The notes below the pieces were generated by a model. It worked only from the letters and a program-made list of their open reading frames with translations. It did no database searches and was not told the origin of the DNA. The position numbers and the translations under genes are program-made. DNA of 7,885 bases, taken from JAFAXD01 sp035472475 (GTDB taxonomy: Bacteria; Pseudomonadota; Alphaproteobacteria; Rhizobiales; Xanthobacteraceae). Location: NCBI GenBank assembly GCA_035472475.1, contig DATIPA010000027.1, positions 1-7,885 of the forward strand. Direction: 5' to 3'. Positions 1-6,900 of this stretch are shown piece after piece. How positions within the stretch are numbered: the stretch's first letter is position 1; each line of letters begins with the position of its first letter.

Positions 1-283
1 CGCCGGGTGGCCGTGTATTTTCCATGAAGGATGATCCCCCGGGCTTCGGACTGTGTTCAACTAAAAACTACACCACCACAGCATCGAGCAGGGCCAGCCG
101 TTCGACGCCGATGAAGTCGTGGCGAAGGCTGAGGGGCGGGCTGATATGCTGAGAATGCCGGGCTGCCGAAGGGGTGGAATCAGCGATCCGACAGCGACCA
201 AAGCGCGAAACTTAGAACGACACGAACTGTGAGTACAAATGTGGGTCAGGTCGCAGGGACTTCGAAAAACCAATAAATATCAA
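1..283. other. Gene-poor left flank, possible gene debris
   Basis: I see no intact gene here. On the plus strand one frame is open from base 3 to a stop at 150-152, entering from the left edge. A second frame is open from 65 to a stop at 230-232 and contains the stretch SIEQGQPFDADEVVAKAEG (about 80-136), which has the acidic, amphipathic look of the C-terminus of a small antitoxin-like protein. It has no start codon or DNA-binding part of its own. Stops at 32-34 and 62-64 interrupt its upstream frame, so at best it is a broken fragment. The antitoxin resemblance is impression only. The region abuts the point where the neighbouring PAS gene loses its family resemblance, which fits a recombination or insertion scar. 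Confidence 0.3.
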
Positions 284-715
284 TCAGCCTGCGTTCACCG
301 TTTGACTGAAGAACTGGCTTCGCCCCTCCCACAATTGGGCAAGTTCCTCGACATACGCATGGAACGTGTCATCGCGGAAAATCACGCCCAGATTGTCCAC
401 CAGGTGCTGCAGATCACCGGCCTCGAACAGCTTCAGCGTTCGTTCGTTGACCTTGAGCACGCGGCTCTTCTCCCAGCACGCTCGTGCGCGCCTGGGGTCC
501 TCCAGCAGGAAGTCCTGCAAACGCGTGACGCCGGCTTTCCGCCAATCGGCAAACAACGTCTTGACCTCGCTGAGATCCTGCAGCCACAGCGAGATCGGTG
601 CGAGCTCGAATATCATCGCATCGTCGCTGGACTCGTCGTTTCGGACACCGGCGGTGTCGCCGTCATATCGTTGCATCAAGCGCCTGTCAGGTTGCAAAGC
701 CTCATCACCACTCAT
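284..715 (-). CDS. Truncated PAS-domain sensor protein (probable gene remnant)
   Basis: The product is 143 residues long if started at the ATG at 715, which has AGGTG ten bases upstream; a TTG at 739 in the same frame would add eight residues. Residues 1-34 are polar and unconserved-looking. From residue 35 the sequence is a PAS fold of the type found at the N-terminus of multi-domain rhizobial sensor histidine kinases and GGDEF proteins: FELAPISLWLQD (36-47), a helical segment with DWRKAGV (57-63), LEDPRRA (71-77), VLKVNERTLKLFEA (86-99), and the last recognisable piece SQFFSQTVN (133-141). It then ends after two unrelated residues. Family members continue at this point through the last PAS strands into more PAS repeats and a kinase or cyclase output. 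No output domain is present, and I found no continuation in the minus-strand frames I translated immediately left of the stop. It is most likely the stub of a disrupted gene; a short free PAS protein is possible but less likely because the fold itself is cut. It is divergent from the methyltransferase gene at 893. Confidence 0.6.
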   Translation of the reverse strand: MSGDEALQPDRRLMQRYDGDTAGVRNDESSDDAMIFELAPISLWLQDLSEVKTLFADWRKAGVTRLQDFLLEDPRRARACWEKSRVLKVNERTLKLFEAGDLQHLVDNLGVIFRDDTFHAYVEELAQLWEGRSQFFSQTVNAG

Positions 716-841
716 GCTCTGAGCGCACCTGTCGTGCAAGCCCCAGGTTTCGGCAAGTCACATGCAAGTGCGACTTGGATTGTGCCCGGCAGCGTTGAGC
801 TTGGCGCTGCTCCCGCGCTAGGAATTAAAATGGGTGCGAGC

Positions 842-856
842 ACGGCGGGACGCCGT
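842..856 (+). promoter_or_regulatory. Short GC-rich hairpin in the leader of the methionine-synthase-like gene
   Basis: A perfect 6-bp inverted repeat, ACGGCG (842-847) and CGCCGT (851-856), is separated by the three bases GGA. It lies 36 bases before the ATG at 893, in the intergenic region between the divergent PAS stub and the methyltransferase gene. It is followed by neither a T-tract nor a recognisable riboswitch core, so a role in mRNA stability or translation is only a guess, and chance is possible in DNA this rich in G and C. Confidence 0.25.
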
Positions 857-892
857 TGCCAAAGGGTAAAGCCCGCACAGGGAGACCGCATC

Positions 893-2131
893 ATGAAGCG
901 CAGCGCCGATCGCATTCTTGTCACCCACGTCGGCAGTCTGGTACGGCCGCCTGCTATCCGCGAGGTCATGGCGGCCCGCGAGCAGAATCTGCCCTACGAC
1001 GAGGCGGCATTCCACAAGACGCTACGCCGAGAGGTTGCGAACGTGGTTCGCGAACAGGCCCACGCCGGCGTCGATATCGTCAGCGACGGCGAATACGGCA
1101 AGGCGGGTTGGATCAAATACGTCGCCGAACGTCTGGGCGGCTTCGTGCATCGCGACGTCAAGCCGGGCGAGCGCGAGTTCAATCCAGTTTATTTGATTCG
1201 CGAGGCCGAGAAGTTTCCCGAGTTCTACGCCGCCTACAATGCCGTCCAGTACTATGACTGGCTGCCGCCGGCGCCGGGAAAGGCGGCGCTTGCGCACTCG
1301 GGTCCGACCCCGGTCGGCGCCCGCAAAATGCTGTGGGACTGCACCGGGCCGATCAGCTACCGCGGCCAGGCTGCAATCAAGCAGGATATCGACAACTTCA
1401 CGGCTGCCCTCAAAGACACCAAAGTCGAAGAGGCTTTTCTGCCGGTGGCGGCTCCGATGAGCGCACGCGGACTGTGGATCAACAGCCATTACCCCAACGA
1501 GGATGCGGTGGCGACGGCGCTGGCGGACGCACTCAAGGAAGAATACCGGGCGATCGTCGACTCCGGATTCGTGATTCAACTCGACGATGCGTTCCTGGCG
1601 CACGAATACGATCGGCTGCTCGGCGTGATGAGCCAGAAGGATGTTTACAAGTATTGCGAAGGCCGCATCGATCTTCTCAACTATGCGCTCGCGGGCATCC
1701 CGGAGGACCGGGTGCGCTACCACGTGTGTTGGGGCAGCTGGAATGCCCCGCACACGACCGACGTTCCGCTCAAGACGCTGGTCGATCTCGTCCTCAAGGT
1801 GCGGGCTCAGGCCTACTCACTCGAAGCCGCCAATCCACGGCATGAGCACGAGTGGCAGGTCTGGAAGGACGTGAAGCTGCCGGAGGGGAAGATTCTGATC
1901 CCGGGGGTCGTTACTCACTCGACCAACGTGGTCGAGCACCCCGAACTGGTCGCGTGGCGGATCAAGAATTTTGCCGGGTTGGTCGGCCGCGAGAACGTGA
2001 TCGCAGGCACCGATTGCGGGTTCTCGCAGAGCTATAACGTGGTGCGTGTGCATCCAAGCGTACAGTGGGCCAAGCTCAAGTCGTTGGCCGAGGGAGCCCG
2101 GATCGCGTCGAAGGAGCTGTGGGCACGCTAG
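893..2131 (+). CDS. Cobalamin-independent methionine synthase (MetE C-terminal domain) family protein
   Basis: The 412-residue product is a single TIM-barrel unit equivalent to the C-terminal catalytic half of MetE; the N-terminal folate-anchoring half is absent. The start is the ATG at 893, preceded by AGGGAG eight bases upstream. The same frame is open back to 239, but that stretch overlaps the opposite-strand PAS gene and does not resemble the family. Visible family signatures are THVGSLVRP near the N-terminus (11-19), a SDGEYGK segment (64-70), and the four zinc ligands in order: His277 and Cys279 in YHVCWGSW, Glu311 in SLEAANPRHEHEW, and Cys375 in AGTDCGFSQ. Zinc in this family activates a thiol to accept a methyl or alkyl group, in the cytoplasm. 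Relatives include archaeal-type core methionine synthases and epoxyalkane:coenzyme M transferase, so the true thiol acceptor and methyl donor are not settled by sequence. No methyltetrahydrofolate enzyme, corrinoid protein or methionine-pathway gene is adjacent. No SAM or cobalamin riboswitch was recognised in the leader. Family assignment is firm; the exact reaction is not. Confidence 0.9.
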   Translation: MKRSADRILVTHVGSLVRPPAIREVMAAREQNLPYDEAAFHKTLRREVANVVREQAHAGVDIVSDGEYGKAGWIKYVAERLGGFVHRDVKPGEREFNPVYLIREAEKFPEFYAAYNAVQYYDWLPPAPGKAALAHSGPTPVGARKMLWDCTGPISYRGQAAIKQDIDNFTAALKDTKVEEAFLPVAAPMSARGLWINSHYPNEDAVATALADALKEEYRAIVDSGFVIQLDDAFLAHEYDRLLGVMSQKDVYKYCEGRIDLLNYALAGIPEDRVRYHVCWGSWNAPHTTDVPLKTLVDLVLKVRAQAYSLEAANPRHEHEWQVWKDVKLPEGKILIPGVVTHSTNVVEHPELVAWRIKNFAGLVGRENVIAGTDCGFSQSYNVVRVHPSVQWAKLKSLAEGARIASKELWAR

Positions 2132-2208
2132 TACAGCGACAGCCGTGGCCCGGAAACCGTGTTATTTGTCAAAAACGTTGTTTGATGTCGCGCAGGGCTC
2201 ATCGGTGG

Positions 2209-2242
2209 GACGTCGGGCCCCGCGCGTGCAACCCGTCTTTTT
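2209..2242 (+). terminator. Weak rho-independent terminator candidate
   Basis: GAC-gtc-GGG (2209-2217) can pair with CCCGTC (2232-2237), leaving a three-base bulge on the 5' arm, and five T residues follow directly (2238-2242). It sits about 80 bases after the stop of the methionine-synthase-like gene, where a terminator for that transcript would be expected. The stem is short, bulged and has a long GC-rich loop, so the call is tentative. Confidence 0.3.
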
Positions 2243-2421
2243 CATGATATGTTAGTAGCAAGTTGAGATGGACAACACGGGGCCGCGTGAGGGCCAATTC
2301 GGCTCAATGCTCTCGCGCCGCCGGATTTGGCATGGGCGGCGATATCTCCAGATTGTTGGCGATTTTGTTTGTTCGCGCAAATTCGCCCGCACTGAGCGGA
2401 CCACATCATTGATTTGAGGGA

Positions 2422-2435
2422 AGCCGTCGTCGGCT
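2422..2435 (+). promoter_or_regulatory. Stem-loop immediately upstream of the CFA-like start codon
   Basis: AGCCG (2422-2426) pairs with CGGCT (2431-2435) around the loop TCGT, ending 11 bases before the ATG at 2447. It occupies the place where a Shine-Dalgarno sequence should be. The only purine-rich candidate, GAGGGAAG at about 2416-2423, lies upstream of it and partly within it. A related stem-loop (2486-2499) occurs early in the coding region. A role in translation initiation is inferred only. Confidence 0.25.
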
Positions 2436-2446
2436 GTCGGTGAAAA

Positions 2447-3898
2447 ATGTCCACTGAACTATCGCGTGCGCCGGTTCGCGACCAGGCCGTGCCGACGGCT
2501 GTCGGCGACCTTTCCTCTCCGTTGCGGGCGGGCTTGCCGCGCGAGCACGACGGCGCCGTGAGCGCGTCTAAAGGCCGTAGCGCGAATGCGATCGACGCCG
2601 TCATCCAGGCGATACTGCGCGCGGTGTTTCTGCGGTTGGGTACGAGCGGACATCGGCTGAGGGTGGAGTTTTCAAACGGAAATGATTGGACGAACTGCGG
2701 GGACGGCGAAGCCGAATTAACCATACGCTTCAAAACAAGACGTGCCGAGTTGCGCACGCTGTTCTATTTCTACGAGGGGCTCTTCGAAAAATACATCGAT
2801 CAGGAGATCGATCTCATCGGCGAGCACCCGGTCGCGCTGATCTGCCGGATGGGTCAGGCGGCCGATTTCAGCCCGGATCAACAACGCAGGAAGCCGCGTG
2901 TCTATCCGCGCAATCCCTTCATGCTGGCAAGGAAGCTCCTTCAGGAGCGCCTACAGAGCAACAAGAGCAAGGCCATCGCCAAACAAAACGCCGATTTTCA
3001 CTACGCGATACATCCCAAGCTGTTTGAGGAGATGCTTGGCGAAACGGTGGGCTATTCCGAGGGATACTGGGTCGCCGGCACACAAAATCTCAATCAGGCG
3101 AAGCACAACAACTACGAATACATCTGCCGAAAACTCGACCTCAAGCCCGGGCACCGCGTCCTCGAGGTTGGGTCGGGCTGGGGGTTCATGCCGATCTATA
3201 TGGTCAAGAATTATGCCGTGACCGTCACCGTGTACAACCCGGTAAAGCGGCAGAATGACTACATGCGTGCGCGCTTCGCGCGTCACGGCGTCGGCGACAA
3301 GATCCGGGTTGTTGAAGGAGATCACCGCGACATCGTGAACGAACAGAACGCCTCATACGACAAGTTCGTCAGCATCGGGGTGCACGAGCATCATGGCATG
3401 AAGGTCGAGCGATATGACGAATGGTGGGCAAGCATCGCGCACGTTCTCGCGCCGGGCGGCGTCGGCATCGTGTCGGCGGCCTCGTTCATTGAGTATGTTG
3501 CGACCAACTTTCTCACGCTCAAATATATCTTTCCCGGCGGGCACATCCCCAGCTTGCCGCACGAATTGGCGAGCATGCGACGCCACGCATTGACGTTGAT
3601 GGAGATCGAAAATCTGTGGCCGCATTATCGGCGGACCATATCGGAGTGGCGCAAGCGCTTCGACGAGCGATGGCCCGAAATACGCAACGCGGATCCCGAG
3701 TTCTTCGACGAACGGTTTCGACGCTCGTGGGCGCTCTATCTTGATGGAACGTTCGAGGCGTTCGGTACTTCGCTCGATCTGTCCCACATCGTTTTCATGC
3801 AGGGCCGTACTGCTGCCGCCGACGATTTGCCGACGCGCACGGGTAGTCGGCGCGCCGACTTCAGAACACGCGACCAGACCGTCGAATGCTATCGCTAG
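2447..3898 (+). CDS. Divergent cyclopropane-fatty-acid synthase family SAM-dependent methyltransferase
   Basis: The 483-residue product has the two-part layout of bacterial cyclopropane-fatty-acyl-phospholipid synthases. Residues 1-45 form an unconserved, probably disordered leader. An N-terminal lipid-binding-type domain follows (about 46-140, with LRVEF and FYEGLFEKYID), then a Rossmann methyltransferase domain (about 185-455). The SAM-binding motif is VLEVGSGWG (238-246), and the acidic active-site region is SIGVHEHHG (309-317), in which Glu314 matches the essential Glu of the family. Other landmarks are YIFPGGHIPSL (360-370) and the C-terminal ERFRRSWALYL...HIVFMQGR (422-454). Family members use S-adenosylmethionine to methylate or cyclopropanate double bonds of membrane phospholipid acyl chains at the inner membrane face. 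Here three classical bicarbonate-site residues are changed: the usual YSCAY reads YSEGY (Glu205 for Cys), the usual His reads Ser343, and the usual Tyr reads Arg402. Product identity is therefore uncertain; plain methylation or another substrate is possible. The ATG at 2447 directly follows an in-frame TGA, has no good ribosome site, and is the first possible start; a GTG at 2558 is an alternative. The gene lies 94 bases upstream of the cyclase gene and in the same direction. Confidence 0.85.
   Translation: MSTELSRAPVRDQAVPTAVGDLSSPLRAGLPREHDGAVSASKGRSANAIDAVIQAILRAVFLRLGTSGHRLRVEFSNGNDWTNCGDGEAELTIRFKTRRAELRTLFYFYEGLFEKYIDQEIDLIGEHPVALICRMGQAADFSPDQQRRKPRVYPRNPFMLARKLLQERLQSNKSKAIAKQNADFHYAIHPKLFEEMLGETVGYSEGYWVAGTQNLNQAKHNNYEYICRKLDLKPGHRVLEVGSGWGFMPIYMVKNYAVTVTVYNPVKRQNDYMRARFARHGVGDKIRVVEGDHRDIVNEQNASYDKFVSIGVHEHHGMKVERYDEWWASIAHVLAPGGVGIVSAASFIEYVATNFLTLKYIFPGGHIPSLPHELASMRRHALTLMEIENLWPHYRRTISEWRKRFDERWPEIRNADPEFFDERFRRSWALYLDGTFEAFGTSLDLSHIVFMQGRTAAADDLPTRTGSRRADFRTRDQTVECYR
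2486..2499 (+). repeat. Second stem-loop, related to the one before the start codon
   Basis: GCCGT (2486-2490) pairs with ACGGC (2495-2499) around the loop GCCG, about 40 bases inside the CFA-like gene. The 3' arm and following bases (CGGCTGTCGGCGA, 2496-2508) match 12 of 13 bases at 2431-2443, so the two hairpins look like copies bracketing the start codon. It encodes part of the unconserved protein leader. Confidence 0.25.
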
Positions 3899-3955
3899 GT
3901 GTAATTGCGCGCGCCATGCCTGCGACGCCATGGTTGATCCGTGAAGCGCCGGGTT

Positions 3956-3972
3956 GGATATGCTAAATATCC
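3956..3972 (+). promoter_or_regulatory. Inverted repeat in the leader of the cyclase gene
   Basis: GGATAT (3956-3961) and ATATCC (3967-3972) form a perfect inverted repeat with the five-base spacer GCTAA, in a locally A/T-rich patch otherwise surrounded by GC-rich DNA. It lies 20 bases before the preferred ATG at 3993 and overlaps the alternative ATG at 3960. Its size and symmetry suit a dimeric regulator's operator, and the central TAAATAT resembles a -10 element, but no partner -35 element or regulator gene is evident. Confidence 0.3.
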
Positions 3973-3992
3973 GAACAGACGCGGTACACTCG

Positions 3993-6900
3993 ATGGCTGG
4001 ACCCTCAGACGAGGATTTGCTGCGATTTTTGCCTGGTGCTCTCGTCGAATGGGTGCGCCGGACACCAGATTCAACCGCACCGTCGCGCGAAGAGCACGTC
4101 GGCGCGCTGATGATCACCGATATCTCCGGCTTCACGCGGCTCACCGCGAAGCTCGCGCGCGATGGCGGCGAGGCGGGCGCGGAACGGCTGAGCCGGCTGC
4201 TGAACGCGTTCGTGGCCGAATTGGTCGGCGCGGTGGAGGAGCGCGGCGGCGTCATCCTGAGCTTTGAGGGCGATTCGCTGCTCGCGGGTTGGGAGGCGCA
4301 AGGCGGAGCCTCCGACCTTGCAACCGCGGTCTGGCGTTGTTGCCACTGTGCGTCCGTGCTGCAGACCAAGGTCGGGGACACGACGCTCGAGGGCGAGCCG
4401 CTCACCGTGCGCTCGGGCGTCGCCGCCGGCACGATCAATCTCATCCATCTGCGGTCGCAATCCGCCAATCGCCGCGTGGTCCTGACCGGTCCTTGCGTGA
4501 TCGAGGTCTCGCAATGCGCCGCCTTGGCCGAGAGTCGCGAGGTCCTGGTGTCGTCGGAAGCCTTCTCGCATGTCAGCGACCACGCGAAGGGACACGCAAC
4601 CGAGGGCCAGGCAGTCCACCTGCTCGAGATCGCCGAACCGCCTCCTGTCAGTCCGCATTTATCGGCGGGCTGGTCTGGCGATAGCGATCGCGCAAGCTAT
4701 CTCCCGTTGGTCGTGCGCTCACGGCTCGGATCCTCACTGTCGCGATGGCTTGCCGAGCTGCGGACGGTGACGGCGCTGTTCATCCGCATTACCGGTGCCG
4801 ATCTGCTCGACAGTCCCGAGCAGCTCGAGGCCGCGGTCAATGCACTGCAGGCGAAGATCACGCGCTTCCATGGCGACGTGCTGCGAATAACCACATGCGA
4901 AGGCGGGATTCAGGCGCTGGCAGTGTTTGGGCTGCCCGGATACGCGCACCACGACGACCCGCGCAGAGCAAGCCTTGCCGCCCTCGAGTTGCAGCCCGAC
5001 GTCAGTCGGCTCGGTCTGCATCTGTCGGTTGGGATCGCCACCGGGGATGCCTTCTGCGGTGCGATAGGAACTGATCGCCGGGCCGAGTACACCGTGCTCG
5101 GCGAGGCCGTGAACCGCGCCGCGAGGCTATCCGCGCTGGCAGCCGGCCGCACCCTCGCTGACGACGTGACCGCCCAGGCAGCGTCCGCCTTCGTCAGCTT
5201 CCAGGGCCCGTGGTCGATGAACGTTCCCGGCCTGCGGGTGCCGATTCCGACCTACATCGCCGGGCGCCCCAAGCACGAGGGTATGCTGGCGGCGCGCGAT
5301 GTGTTTGTCGGGCGGGCCGAGGAACTGCAGCGGCTCAATTCGCTCATTCGCTCCGCCGAGGACACCGAGCCGCGAGCCGTCCTGGTTGAGGGAGAGCCGG
5401 GCGTCGGCAAATCGGCACTGGTGGAGGCCTTCGTCGAGGGTTGCCGGGCCAGCGGCGCGGTCGTCCTCGACGGGCTTGCCGATGACGTCGAGCGGGCGAC
5501 GCCGTATTTCGCATTCCGCCGGATCGTTCGCCAGTTGCTGGGGGTCAAGCAGCTGGCAGGACGCGAAGCCTATGAAGCGATCCTGACGCGGCTGAAGCAA
5601 CGGCGCGACCAAATCCGGTTTATTCCGCTGCTCGACGACGTCCTCGACCTGGGGCTTGAGCCGACGCCGACCACCGAAGCGTTGTCGGGCCCTGTTCGCT
5701 CGGACAATTTGCGCGGACTACTCAAAACCATCGTTCTCGACGGTCTGCGGGCACGCCCCAGCATCCTTGTCATCGAGGATGCGCATTGGCTCGATGTTTC
5801 GTCGGTCGCGCTTCTGGCCGAACTCATGCGATCGGGAGAGCCGGTCACGGTGGTCCTGACCGCGCGCACCGGGCATCGCATCGAAGGCTTCAGCGGCCTT
5901 GATCGCCTGAGCCTGAAACCGCTGAGCGAGGCCGATACGGCAGAGCTGGTGAGCTCATCGCTCGGCCAGCCCGACACGCCGGTCTGGCTGCAGCAGGCGA
6001 TTTGGGACCGCACCGGCGGGAATCCGTTCTTCATCGGCGAGATCTGTCGGGTCATCAAACAGCGCCGCCCGGAGACCAGGGTGCGCATCGTGCCGCATCC
6101 TGACATCGGGGACGAGGGCAGCCTGGTTGCGTTGCCGCAGTCGGCGCGCGCCGCGGTCCTGAGCCGCACCGACCTTCTGCTCCCGGATGAGCAGTTCGTT
6201 CTCAAGATCGCGAGCGCCGTCGCGGCGAGCTTCACCGTCGCCGATCTCGAGGCAATTGATCTCATCAAGGAAATCGGCGTCAACGTCGCCCAAAGTGTCG
6301 CCAATCTGGCACGCGCGCAGCTCATCAGAGCGACCGGCAGCGATCCCAGCCGCTTTATGTTCGCTCACGCAATCACCCGCGAAGTGGTCTATTCCAGCAT
6401 GGTGTCGGAGCACCGGCGGGAGGCTCACGTCGCGATCGCGCGAGCGCTTGAACGCGGCGCACTCTCCGCGGAAGCCGAGACGTTGCCGCTCATTCTCAAT
6501 CAATGGCAGCGCGCCGGCGATCGTTCCAAAGTGTTCGAGTACGTCGACCGCGTCGCCGAGTTGCGACTGCGGCAGTTCGATAATGCGGCTGCAATCGCGC
6601 TGGTCGAAGAGTTCTTCGGCCTTGCCAGGACCGAGAGGCTTTCGCCGCCGCCCGGTCGGCAGGCGGCGGCTTACTTCATTCGCGGGGAGGCGGAGCTCAA
6701 CCTCGGCCGGATGAAAGAGGCGCGGGCGGCCTACGAAGCAGGCCTGCGGTTGCTCAAACTGCCCCTGCCGAAAAGTTCGATCGTTCTCGCGTTGCGAATG
6801 GTCCAGCAGATCACGGTGCAGCTTGCGCATAGCGCGCGTAATGGGGGGCGCTTGAACGTGCGGCGATCGCGTCCTTCCGTCGCCAATGAAGCTGTCCTCA

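Larger units (their letters stand above)
2132..2446. other. Intergenic region without a convincing gene
   Basis: This stretch of 315 bases separates the methionine-synthase-like gene from the fatty-acid-synthase-like gene. Short open frames occur on both strands but none has a plausible ribosome site and family-like sequence. It contains a weak terminator candidate (2209-2242) and an A/T-richer patch around 2240-2265. A second A/T-richer patch (about 2350-2385) could hold the promoter of the downstream gene, although I could not find a clean -35/-10 pair. A small stem-loop (2422-2435) lies just before the downstream start codon. Confidence 0.5.

Noticed and set aside
239..892. Open frame upstream of and in phase with the methionine-synthase-like gene
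   Set aside because: It lies mostly opposite the PAS gene, has no family resemblance, and the strong ribosome site and THVGS start motif place the true start at 893.
740..892. Possible SAM, SAH or cobalamin riboswitch upstream of the methionine-synthase-like gene
   Set aside because: Only one simple 6-bp hairpin is visible; none of the conserved core sequences of those riboswitches could be recognised by eye.
2242..2757. Minus-strand open frame of 171 codons spanning the intergenic region
   Set aside because: It overlaps the CFA-like N-terminus, has no recognisable family features and no plausible ribosome site. It is probably a shadow frame, though the intergenic half cannot be fully excluded.
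3914..3933. CCATG/CATGG inverted repeat after the CFA-like gene as a terminator
   Set aside because: The arms are only 5 bp with a 10-base loop and there is no T-tract.
3353..4468. Minus-strand open frame of 371 codons
   Set aside because: It spans the end of the CFA-like gene and the start of the cyclase gene on the opposite strand, is rich in Arg, Ser and Ala, and shows no domain.
4899..4901. Reading Glu303 as the guanine-specifying Glu of guanylate cyclases
   Set aside because: Gap-free alignment to the downstream FGLP motif places Glu303 at the preceding Asp position and Gly304 at the Lys position, and the second purine-reading position remains Thr367 rather than Cys. GTP specificity is not supported.
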